Shown here one piece after another: positions 1 to 8,350 of a stretch of 64,000 nucleotides of DNA. The translations under genes and the position numbers were made by a program. The stretch is from Duganella sp. 1224 (lineage in GTDB: Bacteria; Pseudomonadota; Gammaproteobacteria; Burkholderiales; Burkholderiaceae_D): positions 620,001-684,000 of the forward strand of contig NZ_JACBYS010000002.1 in assembly GCF_013408245.1 (NCBI RefSeq). Direction: 5' to 3'. Numbering within the stretch: position 1 is the stretch's first letter; the number at the start of each line of letters is the position of its first letter. The notes under the pieces were generated by a model. That model was given only the letters and a program-made list of their open reading frames with translations. It searched no databases and had not been told where the DNA came from.

Positions 1-1973
1 CCTCGCTGCGCTGGCTGCTGCCGATCGTGCTGGTGTTGTTTTTTCTGGCCATCCTGATTTGGCTGCCGTGGCAGGCGCGCCAGATGGAGAGCAATGAGCG
101 CCAGGAGCAACTGATCGCCGACACGCTGTGGGTCGAACAGACCATCCGCTTCCAGATGGGCCGCGACGAGGAAAGCCTGCGCAGCCTGGGCGTGGAAATC
201 GCCGCCGGCCACCTGTCGCAGAAAGAGCTGCACGAGCGCATGGCACGGGTGCTGAAGAACGGCCACGAGCTGGTGCGCGTGGCGTGGCTCAAGCCGGACG
301 GCATATTGGGCGCCAGCAGCGACCCGCTGGCCAACCCGGTGGAGCTGTCGCCGGCGTCGCGCGCCACCGCCGAGATCACGCGCAAAACGCGCCGGCCGAT
401 GTACACGCAGCCGGAGGCGCAGTCGCACGTGTCGTCGGCCGCGCCGTCGGCGGTGCTGATGGACTATCACGTGCCGCTGTTCCGCGGCGACGACTACCTG
501 GGCGACCTGGTGGCCACCTACCAGACCAGCGCGCTGCTGGACGAAATGGTGCCCTGGTGGTTCGCGCAGGACAACCAGGTCACGCTGGTGGACCGCGACG
601 ACAAGGTGCTGGCGCGGCGCGCGGCCGCCGGGCCGGGACACGGCGTCTACACCCACAAGCGCGCGCTCGACCTGCCCGGCGCCTCGGTCACGCTGGTGAC
701 GGACAGCGTCAAGAGCGAACCGCAGCTGCTGCCTAACCTGCTGGTCGGCTCGGTGATCGTGCTGTCGCTTGGCCTGCTTTGGAGCCTGCTCGCGCTGTGG
801 GGCCACATCTCCAGGCGGCTGGCAGCGGAAGGCGCGCTGCGCCAGCAGATGTCGTTCCGCACCGCGATGGAAAATTCGCTGGTCACCGGCCTACGCGCGC
901 GCGACCTGGAGGGCCGCATCACCTACGTCAATCCGGCCTTCTGCCAGATCGTCGGCTATCCGGCCGAGGAAATCGTCGGCAAGCTGCCGCCCATGCCCTA
1001 CTGGGCCGAGGAAGCGATGTCCGAATACCAGGCGCGCTTCGCCTCGGTATTGGCCGGCAAGGTCACGCCGCAATTCGAAACCTTCTTCCAGCGCCCCAAT
1101 GGCGAACGGGTGCCGGTGCTGGTGTTCGAGGCGCCGCTGGTGGACAACAACGGCAAGCAGACCGGCTGGATGGGCTCCATCCTCGACATCTCCGACCGCA
1201 AGCGCATCGAAGAGGTCAACCGCCAGCAGCAGGAGAAGTTGCAATCGTCGGCGCGCCTGGCGACGATGGGCGAAATCGCCTCGATGCTGGCGCACGAACT
1301 GAATCAGCCGCTGGCCGCCATCTCCAGCTACACCACCGGCGCGCTGAATGTGCTGGACCGCGCGCAGGATGACAAGCCGCTCGATTGCGCCATCCTCAAG
1401 CCGGCGCTGGAACAGGCCAGCGCCCAGGCGCAGCGGGCCGGCCAGATCATCCGCAGCGTGCACGAATTCGTCAAGAAGCGCGAACCGCAGCGGCAGGCGG
1501 TGGCCATCGCCTCGCTGCTGGACGGCATCCGCGCGCTGATCGAACTGCAGGCGCGCCAGAGCTATGTCTCCTTCCGCACGGAGATTCCGCCCGACCTGCC
1601 GCCGGTGCGCGCCGACCGCGTGATGATCGAACAGGTGCTGCTCAACCTCACCCGCAACGGCATCGAGGCGATGCAGCACGTGTCGCCGCAGCGCCGCATC
1701 CTGAACGTGGTGGCGTCCTACGACGCCGAGGCGGAAAAAGTCAGCGTGGAAGTGATCGACCAGGGGCACGGCATTCCGGACGAGGTGGCGCAGCGCCTGT
1801 TCTCGCCGTTCTTCTCGACCAAGGCCGAAGGCATGGGCATGGGACTCAACATCTGCCGGACTGCGATAGAATTCCACGGTGGCGCGCTGACCTTCCGCGC
1901 CAATCCGCAGGGCGGGACCATATTTACGTTCGTGCTGCCGGCCGTGCCGGCCGCCGCGACCCAGGAGACATAG
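1..1973 (+). CDS. Sensor histidine kinase, DctS/FixL-like (5' partial)
   Basis: Membrane sensor kinase that should phosphorylate the response regulator encoded 5 bp downstream. The reading frame is open to the window edge (S-L-R-W-L-L-P before the first GTG at 27), so the true start probably lies upstream. Numbering from 27: the first membrane segment is at about 1-20, a periplasmic sensing region at about 25-235, and a second membrane segment at about 237-258. A PAS domain spans about 270-390. The dimerisation/phosphoacceptor domain has His423 in AHELNQPL. The ATPase domain shows the N box NLTRNGIEAM, the G1 box DQGHGIP and GMGMGLN. This layout with a FixJ-type partner resembles DctS/DctR of Rhodobacter and FixL- or TtrS-like kinases. 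The ligand cannot be told from sequence. Confidence 0.9.
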   Translation, partial: SLRWLLPIVLVLFFLAILIWLPWQARQMESNERQEQLIADTLWVEQTIRFQMGRDEESLRSLGVEIAAGHLSQKELHERMARVLKNGHELVRVAWLKPDGILGASSDPLANPVELSPASRATAEITRKTRRPMYTQPEAQSHVSSAAPSAVLMDYHVPLFRGDDYLGDLVATYQTSALLDEMVPWWFAQDNQVTLVDRDDKVLARRAAAGPGHGVYTHKRALDLPGASVTLVTDSVKSEPQLLPNLLVGSVIVLSLGLLWSLLALWGHISRRLAAEGALRQQMSFRTAMENSLVTGLRARDLEGRITYVNPAFCQIVGYPAEEIVGKLPPMPYWAEEAMSEYQARFASVLAGKVTPQFETFFQRPNGERVPVLVFEAPLVDNNGKQTGWMGSILDISDRKRIEEVNRQQQEKLQSSARLATMGEIASMLAHELNQPLAAISSYTTGALNVLDRAQDDKPLDCAILKPALEQASAQAQRAGQIIRSVHEFVKKREPQRQAVAIASLLDGIRALIELQARQSYVSFRTEIPPDLPPVRADRVMIEQVLLNLTRNGIEAMQHVSPQRRILNVVASYDAEAEKVSVEVIDQGHGIPDEVAQRLFSPFFSTKAEGMGMGLNICRTAIEFHGGALTFRANPQGGTIFTFVLPAVPAAATQET

Positions 1974-1978
1974 GAAAA

Positions 1979-2560
1979 ATGCTGCATATCGTCGACGACG
2001 AAGCGGTCGTGCGCGACGCGCTGACCTGGCTGGCCACATCGCGGGCGATCCCCGCGCGCGCCTACGAATCCGGCACGCAGTTCCTGCAGCAGATCGGCGA
2101 CTTCGACGCCGACGGCGACTGCGTGCTGCTCGACGTGCGCATGCCGGACATGAACGGCGTGGCGGTGTTCGACCAGTTGCTGACGCGCGGCGTGGCGCAG
2201 CGCATGCCGGTGATTTTCCTGACCGGCCACGGCGACGTGCCGATGGCGGTGGACACGCTCAAGCGCGGCGCCTTCGATTTTTTCGAGAAGCCGTTCAACG
2301 ACAACCAACTGATGGACCGGGTGCAGGAAGCGCTGGCCAACTCGCGCCGCGCCGGCGAAACCGCCGCCGTCCACGCCCGCCTGGCCACGCTGTCGACGCG
2401 CGAGCGCGAGGTGCTGGACCTGATCCTGGCCGGGAAAATGAACAAGGTGGTGGCCGACCAGCTGGGCATCAGCATGCGCACGGTGGAAGTGCACCGCGCC
2501 CACATCTTCGACAAGATGCAGGTCAAGACCGCCGTCGAGCTGGCCGGCCTGCTGAAATAA
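1979..2560 (+). CDS. FixJ/NarL-family response regulator
   Basis: DNA-binding response regulator of 193 residues, partner of the upstream histidine kinase. The receiver domain covers about residues 1-115, with acidic residues Asp6-Asp7, phosphoacceptor Asp52 in LLDVRMPD, a Thr in FLTGHGD and a Lys in FFEKPF. A LuxR-type helix-turn-helix lies at about 130-190 (LSTREREVLDLILAGKMNKV, then ISMRTVEVHR). The start ATG lies 5 bp after the kinase stop with GGAAAA just before it, so the pair is an operon. It most resembles DctR, TodT, TtrR and FixJ regulators. The target genes are not visible here. Confidence 0.92.
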   Translation: MLHIVDDEAVVRDALTWLATSRAIPARAYESGTQFLQQIGDFDADGDCVLLDVRMPDMNGVAVFDQLLTRGVAQRMPVIFLTGHGDVPMAVDTLKRGAFDFFEKPFNDNQLMDRVQEALANSRRAGETAAVHARLATLSTREREVLDLILAGKMNKVVADQLGISMRTVEVHRAHIFDKMQVKTAVELAGLLK

Positions 2561-2579
2561 ACCCGCACGGCGGCACACT

Positions 2580-2609
2580 GGGGTCTGACCCCGTACGGGG
2601 TCAGACCCC
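2580..2609. repeat. 30-bp perfect palindrome, GGGGTCTGACCCC family
   Basis: Two 15-base arms pair perfectly with no spacer, and each arm itself contains GGGGTC-N-GACCCC, so alternative cruciforms are possible. It lies 19 bp after the response-regulator stop and just before the end of the convergent membrane gene. A near-identical copy (one changed base) is at 11165-11194. It could act as a bidirectional terminator or be a REP-like mobile repeat. Confidence 0.85.
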
Positions 2610-2612
2610 GCC

Positions 2613-3047
2613 TTACCGGGGTGGCGGCAACGAGCGGCGTTTAAACCACAGCGCCACGAGGCACGCCACCGCCACCACATTCACCGCAAAAAGCCGCGCG
2701 TGAGCGCCTGCGTCCAAGTCCACCATAAAGTCCACGCCGATGGACAGCTCCTGATATGGCGCCCCATCCTGTATTCCCACCGGCAGGAAAAACCCCAAAC
2801 CCGGCCGAAACACCACCGTCCCCACCGAGAACACCGGCAGCAGAAAAACCTGCAGCACCACGGAGCCCAGCCACGCGGCACCCACCCTCCTCAACAGCCT
2901 CACCCCCGCCACCAGCGACACCGCCCCCAGCGCACAGAACACGCCCTGCTGAGGCCCCACGACACCATGCGCGAACAGCCGTCCGCACACATCAATCAGC
3001 ATGAACACACCAGCGATGATTTCAGACCACGCTACCCAATAAACCAT
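2613..3047 (-). CDS. Small multi-pass membrane protein of unknown function
   Basis: A 144-residue hydrophobic protein with about four predicted membrane segments (near residues 5-25, 35-55, 62-85 and 118-136) and a basic C-terminus. No recognisable domain. I chose the ATG at 3047 because AAGGAATGAC precedes it as a ribosome-binding site; upstream in-frame starts would run into the operator region. It is divergent from the MarR gene and shares its intergenic region, so it may be controlled by that regulator. It converges on the response regulator and the 2580 palindrome. Confidence 0.65.
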   Translation of the reverse strand: MVYWVAWSEIIAGVFMLIDVCGRLFAHGVVGPQQGVFCALGAVSLVAGVRLLRRVGAAWLGSVVLQVFLLPVFSVGTVVFRPGLGFFLPVGIQDGAPYQELSIGVDFMVDLDAGAHARLFAVNVVAVACLVALWFKRRSLPPPR

Positions 3048-3080
3048 GTCATTCCTTGCACAAACCAGCCCAAAAAAATA

Positions 3081-3102
3081 AATACATAAGCACTTATGTA
3101 TT
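3081..3102. promoter_or_regulatory. Operator-like palindrome upstream of marR
   Basis: A perfect inverted repeat with 10-base arms (AATACATAAG and CTTATGTATT) and a 2-base spacer. It lies in the AT-rich gap between the divergent membrane gene (start 3047) and the MarR gene (start 3120). MarR proteins typically bind such palindromes and repress their own promoter and the neighbouring one. That use here is inference. Confidence 0.75.
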
Positions 3103-3119
3103 GTGCTACATTGTAGGCC

Positions 3120-3596
3120 ATGAGACAAGGACTGGGAACCCAATTACGCCACCTGATCGACCTGCTGGACGGCGCCGTCAGCGCCGCCTACGAGGAAGCC
3201 GGCATCGACTACCGCCCGCGCTACACCCCGGTGATGCGCGCGCTGGAAGGCAGCCAGCCGCACACCATCAGCCAGATCGCCGAGGCAGCCGGCATCACCC
3301 AGCCGGCCGCCACGCAGACCGTGGCGCTGATGATCAAGGAAGGCCTGCTGGACGCCTCGCCCGGCGCCACCGACGCGCGCCAGAAAGTGATCCGCCTCGG
3401 CGCCCGCGGCCGCAAACTGCTGCCGCAACTACGCATCTGCTGGCAGGCCACGCGCGCCGCCGCCGACAGCCTGGATGGCGACATGCCCTACCCGCTGTCC
3501 GACGCGCTGGCCGCCGCCATCACCGCGCTGCACAGCAAACCATTCGGCGAACGCATCCGCACCGCGCGCGCCGCCATCACCAAGGAGACATCATGA
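3120..3596 (+). CDS. MarR-family transcriptional regulator
   Basis: Winged-helix regulator of 158 residues. The core is at about residues 45-115: TISQIAEAAGITQPAATQTV fits the recognition helix and SPGATDARQKVIRL fits the wing. Helices at both ends would form the dimer interface. The gene overlaps the following CPBP protease by 4 bp (ATGA), so the two are co-translated. The palindrome 18 bp upstream of the start is the obvious candidate for autoregulation. The effector ligand is unknown. Confidence 0.88.
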   Translation: MRQGLGTQLRHLIDLLDGAVSAAYEEAGIDYRPRYTPVMRALEGSQPHTISQIAEAAGITQPAATQTVALMIKEGLLDASPGATDARQKVIRLGARGRKLLPQLRICWQATRAAADSLDGDMPYPLSDALAAAITALHSKPFGERIRTARAAITKETS

Positions 3597-4444
3597 GCAT
3601 CGCCAGGCAGGCTGTTACCCCCGTCCCTTCGTTCATCACGCGCCTGCTGGCGCACCCGGTCACGCGCATCGTGCTCGGCATCGCCGCCGTCATGCTGCCG
3701 ATTACGCTGACGCTGGCGCTGATCCACGCCGCCGTGCCCGCGCCGTTCCGCGTCGTGTGGCCGATGCCGCTGGCGGCGGTACTGAGCTTCCTCAGCTACC
3801 GCTACTTCACCCTGATCATCGAGAAGCGCCAGCCCTCGGAACTGGCGCTGCAAGGCGCCGCGCGCGAAGCCGGCATGGGCGCCGGCATCGGCGCGGCGCT
3901 GGGCCTGAGCGTGGCCGGCATACTGGCCGTCGCCGGCGCCTTCATCGTCACCGCCAGCGGCACCAGCTGGGACATCCTGCTCAAATGCCTGCCGGAGCAG
4001 ATCATGGTGGCGACGTTTGAAGAACTGATGTTCCGCGCCGTGATCTTCCGCATTGTCGAACAGCGCTGGGGCACGCGCACGGCGCTGGCGGCGTCATTCC
4101 TGCTGTTCGCCCTCGCCCACCTGCAGAACGACAGCATCGGCGCGCTGGCGATCCTCAACACCGGCGTGGTGTCGCTGACGCTGTGCGCGGCCTACATGCT
4201 GACGCGCCGCGTATGGCTGCCGATCGGCATCCACTTCGGCTGGAACTTCCTGTACGACGGTATCTTTGCCGTGCCGGTTTCCGGCCACCAGGCGCGCGGC
4301 TGGCTGCAGGTATCGCTGCCCGGCCCCGAATGGCTGACCGGCGGCGCCTACGGCGTCGAAGCCTCGGTACTGACCTTACTGGTGTGGGCCGTCGCCACCG
4401 TGCTGGTGCTGCGCCAGCGCCCACGCAACGTGCTCGCGCACTAA
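3593..4444 (+). CDS. CPBP-family intramembrane metalloprotease
   Basis: Membrane protein of 283 residues in the CPBP (CAAX protease/bacteriocin-processing, Abi) family. Motif 1 is EELMFR with Glu143, Glu144 and Arg148. The second conserved segment is FALAHLQND and the third is GIHFGWNF, which together would form the metal site inside the membrane. Several hydrophobic segments span residues 25-280. The start overlaps the marR stop (ATGA), so the protease is probably controlled by that regulator. Family members process prenylated or peptide substrates or act in stress and immunity functions; the substrate here is unknown. The 3' end overlaps convergent queG by 69 bp. Confidence 0.85.
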   Translation: MSIARQAVTPVPSFITRLLAHPVTRIVLGIAAVMLPITLTLALIHAAVPAPFRVVWPMPLAAVLSFLSYRYFTLIIEKRQPSELALQGAAREAGMGAGIGAALGLSVAGILAVAGAFIVTASGTSWDILLKCLPEQIMVATFEELMFRAVIFRIVEQRWGTRTALAASFLLFALAHLQNDSIGALAILNTGVVSLTLCAAYMLTRRVWLPIGIHFGWNFLYDGIFAVPVSGHQARGWLQVSLPGPEWLTGGAYGVEASVLTLLVWAVATVLVLRQRPRNVLAH

Positions 4445-5488
4445 GTCGGAGGGATGATCGCGGCGCGCCTGCAGCGCCGCGACAATGGCTGCGTCCCCGC
4501 GCGCGCCGGCCGCTGCCGCGTTGCCCAGCCCCACCGCGATATTGCGCAGCCAGCGCTCGTGACCGATGCGACGTATCGGGCTGCCCTCCATCTTGCGGTT
4601 GAATTCCTCTTCGCTCCAGGCAAACAGCTCGACCATGGAGGCGTGGCCCAAGCCATGGCGCTCGTCGAAGTCCGGCAGCACGGCGCGCTGCGCGAACTTG
4701 TTCCAGGGGCAGGCGGTCTGGCAATCGTCGCAGCCGTAGACGCGGTTGCCGATCAAGGGCCGCAGTTCCAGCGGAATCGCGCTTTTCAGTTCGATGGTCA
4801 GGTAAGAGATGCAGCGCCGCGCATCCAGCCGCCCCGGCCCGAGGATGGCCTGCGTCGGGCAGGCGGTAATGCATGCCGAACACTGGCCGCAGTGGGCGCC
4901 GGTCGGCTCATCCACCGGCAGCGGCAGGTCGACCAGGAATTCGCCCATGAAGAACATCGACCCGGCGCTGCGCGACAGCAGCAAGGTATGCTTGCCGCGC
5001 CACCCCAGGCCAGCCTTCTCGGCCAGCGGCAGTTCCATCACCGGCGCCGAGTCGGTGAACACGCGGTAGCCGAAATCGCCGATTTCCGCCTTCACCTTGT
5101 CGGCCAACTGCTGCAGGCGCGCGCGCAGCACCTTGTGGTAGTCGCGGCCACGCGCATACACCGAAATCACCGCCGCGCCGGGATCGTCCAGCCGCGCCAG
5201 TTCGCGCGCGCGCCAGTCGTTTTCCGCGTCCCTCGGCAGATAGTTCATGCGGGCGCTGACCACGCGCACCGTGCCCGGCACCAGCTCGGCGGGCCGCGCG
5301 CGCTTCATGCCGTGGGCCGCCATGTAGTCCATTTCGCCGTGCATGCCCGCGTCCAGCCACGCCTGCAGGCCCGCTTCGGCGTGACTGAGGTCGACGTCGG
5401 TGATGCGGATGTCGGCAAAGCCCAGCTCCGCGCCCCAGCGCTTGATGCTGAGGGCAAGTTCGGCTAAATTGGATTCGGACAGGGACAT
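4376..5488 (-). CDS. queG: Epoxyqueuosine reductase QueG
   Basis: Catalyses the last step of queuosine synthesis, reducing epoxyqueuosine to queuosine in tRNA with a cobalamin cofactor and two [4Fe-4S] clusters. The 370 residues match the usual family length (about 350-380). The DUF1730 region is N-terminal. Two ferredoxin-like cysteine motifs follow, CGQCSACITACP and CDDCQTACPWNK, and a HEAT-like C-terminal tail binds tRNA in this family. I chose the ATG at 5488 over in-frame upstream starts because it gives the standard N-terminus. It is divergent from tsaE, an arrangement often seen in betaproteobacteria, and converges on the CPBP gene. Confidence 0.95.
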   Translation of the reverse strand: MSLSESNLAELALSIKRWGAELGFADIRITDVDLSHAEAGLQAWLDAGMHGEMDYMAAHGMKRARPAELVPGTVRVVSARMNYLPRDAENDWRARELARLDDPGAAVISVYARGRDYHKVLRARLQQLADKVKAEIGDFGYRVFTDSAPVMELPLAEKAGLGWRGKHTLLLSRSAGSMFFMGEFLVDLPLPVDEPTGAHCGQCSACITACPTQAILGPGRLDARRCISYLTIELKSAIPLELRPLIGNRVYGCDDCQTACPWNKFAQRAVLPDFDERHGLGHASMVELFAWSEEEFNRKMEGSPIRRIGHERWLRNIAVGLGNAAAAGARGDAAIVAALQARRDHPSDLVREHVAWALAQHQHGGDGPHQ

Positions 5489-5551
5489 CTTGGCGTTTGA
5501 AGAAGCGTAGGCGGTTACAATGGCGGTCAAACCAACATGACATTTTAATTG

Positions 5552-6037
5552 ATGCAGCACTTCACAGCCCATCTGCACGACGAAGAAGGCACCGCAGCAC
5601 TCGGCGCGGCACTGGCGCGCGCGCTCCTTCCCGGCCTGGCGATCCATCTGCACGGCGACCTTGGCGCCGGCAAAACCGCCCTCACCCGTTCGCTGCTGCA
5701 CGCCGCTGGCCATATTGGCACCGTCAAAAGCCCGACCTACACGCTGTCCGAACCGTACAGCATCCAGCTCGACGGCCGCGCCGTCAGCGTCATCCACTTC
5801 GACCTGTACCGCATGGGCAGCCCGGAGGAATTCCTCGACGCCGGCTTCCGCGAAGACTTCAACGGCGCTAACATTTGCATCGTCGAATGGCCGGAAAAGG
5901 CCGACGGCGTGCTGCCGCCGCCCGATCTGAACGTGTTTTTGACTGTGGCCGGCCACGGCCGTGATGTAGAATTGCAGGCGTCTACCGCCTTGGGTAACTC
6001 ATGCCTTCAACGCCTCAAATTCGCTCCCAACATGTGA
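5552..6037 (+). CDS. tsaE: tRNA threonylcarbamoyladenosine ATPase TsaE
   Basis: Cytoplasmic ATPase of the TsaBDE complex that makes t6A37 on ANN-decoding tRNAs. The 161-residue protein has Walker A GDLGAGKT at residues 35-42, the motif SPTYTLSEPY, and a Walker B-like HFDLYRM. ATG 5552 is preferred over the TTG three bases earlier. The last 37 bp overlap the start of amiC. This tsaE-amiC coupling is widespread in proteobacteria. Confidence 0.95.
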   Translation: MQHFTAHLHDEEGTAALGAALARALLPGLAIHLHGDLGAGKTALTRSLLHAAGHIGTVKSPTYTLSEPYSIQLDGRAVSVIHFDLYRMGSPEEFLDAGFREDFNGANICIVEWPEKADGVLPPPDLNVFLTVAGHGRDVELQASTALGNSCLQRLKFAPNM

Positions 6038-7356
6038 GCCGCCGCACCGTCCTGAAGGCCGGCGCCACCTTGCTGCTGTCCGTGACGGTGCCGCTGCGCG
6101 CCAACGCCGCGCAAATCCTCGCCGTGCGCGTATGGCCGGCCGACGACTACACCCGCGTCACGCTGGAAAACGACTCCGACCTCAAAGCCACGCACTTCAT
6201 CGTCAAGGACCCCGAGCGCATGGTGGTCGACATCGAGGGCCTGGACCTGAATCCCACGCTGAAAAGCCTGGTGGCCAAGATCCAGTCCAACGACCCGTAC
6301 ATCAAGCAGGTGCGCGTGGGCCAGAACCGGCCCAACGTGGTGCGCCTGGTGTTCGACCTGAAGGAAGAAGTCAAGCCGCAGGTGTTCACGCTGCCGCCGG
6401 CCGGCAATTACAAGCACCGCCTGATCTTCGACCTGTATCCGGTTAAGCCGGCCGACCCGATCGCCGCCATGATCGAAAAAGGCGACTGGTCCGGCGACGA
6501 CAAGACCGCCGCCGCGCCGCCGCCATCGCCCAAGGAACAGCTGGAACAGCTCAAGCCCGACCTCAAGGCCGAGCCGCGCGAGGAGCTCAAGACCGAACTC
6601 AAAACCGCCGAGGCGCAGACCAGGGCCGACAAGAACGGCAAAATGGTGCGCATGATTACCATCGCGCTTGATCCGGGCCACGGCGGCGAAGACCCCGGCG
6701 CCTCCGGCAAGAACGGCAGCCGCGAAAAGGACATCGTGCTGTCCATCGCCAAGCGCCTCAAGGCCAAGCTGGAAGACCAGCCGAACATACGCGTGATGCT
6801 GACCCGCGACGGCGACTACTTCGTCCCGCTGGGCACCCGCGTCGACAAGGCGCGCAAGGTGCAGGCCGACCTGTTCGTATCGATCCACGCCGACGCCTTC
6901 GTGCAGCCGACCGCGCGCGGCTCGTCGGTGTTCGTGCTGTCGGAAAAAGGCGCCACCTCGTCGGCCGCGCGCTGGCTGGCGGACAAGGAGAATTCGGCCG
7001 ATACCATCGGCGGCGTCAACGTCAAGAACCACGACCGCCAGTTGGCCAGCGTGCTGCTCGACCTGTCCACCACCGCGCAGATCAACGACAGCATGAAGCT
7101 GGGCCGCTCGGTGCTGGGCGAAATCGGCGGCATCAACCGCCTGCACAAAGGCTCGGTCGAGCAGGCCGGCTTCGCGGTGCTGAAGGCGCCGGACATTCCG
7201 TCGATCCTGATCGAGACGGCCTTCATCTCCAACCCGGAGGAGGAAGCGCGGCTGCTCGACGACAGCTACCAGAACAAACTGGCGGACGCCATCGTCACCG
7301 GCATCCGCCGCTATTTCGCAAAGAACCCACCGCTGGCGAAAAACCGCCTGACTTAA
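6001..7356 (+). CDS. amiC: N-acetylmuramoyl-L-alanine amidase AmiC
   Basis: Periplasmic zinc amidase that splits septal peptidoglycan during daughter-cell separation. The N-terminus has a twin-arginine signal (SRRTVLKAG followed by a hydrophobic stretch and ANA-A). An AMIN localisation domain covers about residues 38-145. A charged, proline-rich linker runs from about 150 to 215. The Amidase_3 domain (about 222-440) shows DPGHGGEDPGA, HADAF and LIETAFISN, which carry zinc ligands and the catalytic Glu. Length 451. It overlaps tsaE and lies 12 bp before the mutarotase gene, probably one transcript. Confidence 0.95.
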   Translation: MPSTPQIRSQHVSRRTVLKAGATLLLSVTVPLRANAAQILAVRVWPADDYTRVTLENDSDLKATHFIVKDPERMVVDIEGLDLNPTLKSLVAKIQSNDPYIKQVRVGQNRPNVVRLVFDLKEEVKPQVFTLPPAGNYKHRLIFDLYPVKPADPIAAMIEKGDWSGDDKTAAAPPPSPKEQLEQLKPDLKAEPREELKTELKTAEAQTRADKNGKMVRMITIALDPGHGGEDPGASGKNGSREKDIVLSIAKRLKAKLEDQPNIRVMLTRDGDYFVPLGTRVDKARKVQADLFVSIHADAFVQPTARGSSVFVLSEKGATSSAARWLADKENSADTIGGVNVKNHDRQLASVLLDLSTTAQINDSMKLGRSVLGEIGGINRLHKGSVEQAGFAVLKAPDIPSILIETAFISNPEEEARLLDDSYQNKLADAIVTGIRRYFAKNPPLAKNRLT

Positions 7357-7368
7357 GAAGAGAGATCC

Positions 7369-8220
7369 ATGGCTGTCGTAACGCACACCACCTACGGCGA
7401 TCTGCCGGCCGTCCACCTCACCGCCGCCGACGGCGCGCAGGCCACCGTGTCGCTATTCGGCGCCCACCTGCTGTCGTGGAAAACCGCCGACGGCAAGGAG
7501 CGCCTGTTCGTCAGCTCGCAAACGCCGCTGGACGGCAGCAAGGCCATACGCGGCGGCGTGCCGGTGATCTTCCCGCAATTTAATGTGCGCGGCCCCGGCC
7601 TGCGCCACGGCTTTGCACGCGTCAGCACCTGGCGCCTGACCGGCCAGGGCGGCGATGGCGGCAGCGCCTACGTTGAATTCAGCCTGGCGCCGCAAGACCT
7701 GTCGGCGGAACATGCGCAAGCCTGGCCGCACGACTTCACGCTGACGCTGCGCTTTACGCTGCGCGGCGACGCGCTGGACTTCACGTACACGGCCCACAAT
7801 CCGGGCCGGGAGCCCTACCCGTTCGGCGTGGCGCTGCACACCTACTACGACGTCGGCCAGTTGGACGCGACCAGCATCGGCGGCCTGCAGCACCAGCCCT
7901 TCCTCGATCATCACAACAACAACGCGGTGCAGGACGCGCCGGCGCTGCACTTCACCGAAAAGCTCGACCGCATGTACCAGGCCACGCCGGGCGTCACACT
8001 GAACACGGCCAGCGCCACGCTGCGCCTGGAGCAGCAAGGCTTTGAACAGTGGGTGGTGTGGAATCCGGGGAGGGACGACGCGGCCGCGCTGACCGACCTG
8101 GCCGATGATGAATACCTGCGTTTCGTCTGCATCGAGCCGGCGCGCATCTACCAGCAGCCGCTGGAAGCCGGCGCCACCTGGACCGGCAAGCACACCATCA
8201 GCGTAATGCCGTTCAATTAA
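7369..8220 (+). CDS. D-hexose-6-phosphate mutarotase (YeaD-like)
   Basis: Aldose-1-epimerase-like enzyme of 283 residues expected to interconvert the anomers of glucose-6-phosphate or similar sugars. Family features are SLFGAHLLSW, GGVPVIFPQF, HGFARVSTW with a conserved His, the catalytic region ALHTYYDV, and a late FVCIEPARI. AAGAAGAGAG provides a good ribosome-binding site. It lies 12 bp downstream of amiC. The last codons take part in a duplicated sequence found again at 8338-8350, before the end of the convergent carbonic anhydrase gene. Confidence 0.9.
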   Translation: MAVVTHTTYGDLPAVHLTAADGAQATVSLFGAHLLSWKTADGKERLFVSSQTPLDGSKAIRGGVPVIFPQFNVRGPGLRHGFARVSTWRLTGQGGDGGSAYVEFSLAPQDLSAEHAQAWPHDFTLTLRFTLRGDALDFTYTAHNPGREPYPFGVALHTYYDVGQLDATSIGGLQHQPFLDHHNNNAVQDAPALHFTEKLDRMYQATPGVTLNTASATLRLEQQGFEQWVVWNPGRDDAAALTDLADDEYLRFVCIEPARIYQQPLEAGATWTGKHTISVMPFN

Positions 8221-8223
8221 GCC

Positions 8224-8312
8224 TGTCGTTCCGGCGAAAGCCGGAACCCATGGAACGCCTGGGCTGTGGTAACTCTGGCCTTCTATGGATTCCGGCGTTC
8301 GCCGGAATGACA
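8224..8312. repeat. Inverted repeat of TTCCGGCG-AAGCCGGAA type
   Basis: Two 27-base arms (8224-8250 and 8286-8312) match at 24 positions as reverse complements, and each arm has its own TTCCGGC...GCCGGAA hairpin. Outside them, a 13-base inverted pair (8203-8215 and 8327-8339) and a 13-base direct repeat (8192-8204 and 8338-8350) continue the nesting. Similar CATTCCGGCGAAAGCCGGAATC repeats are dispersed in many proteobacterial genomes. It sits between convergent genes and may terminate both. Confidence 0.8.
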
Positions 8313-8350
8313 GTGCAAGCCCTAACTGAACGGCATTACACCATCAGCGT

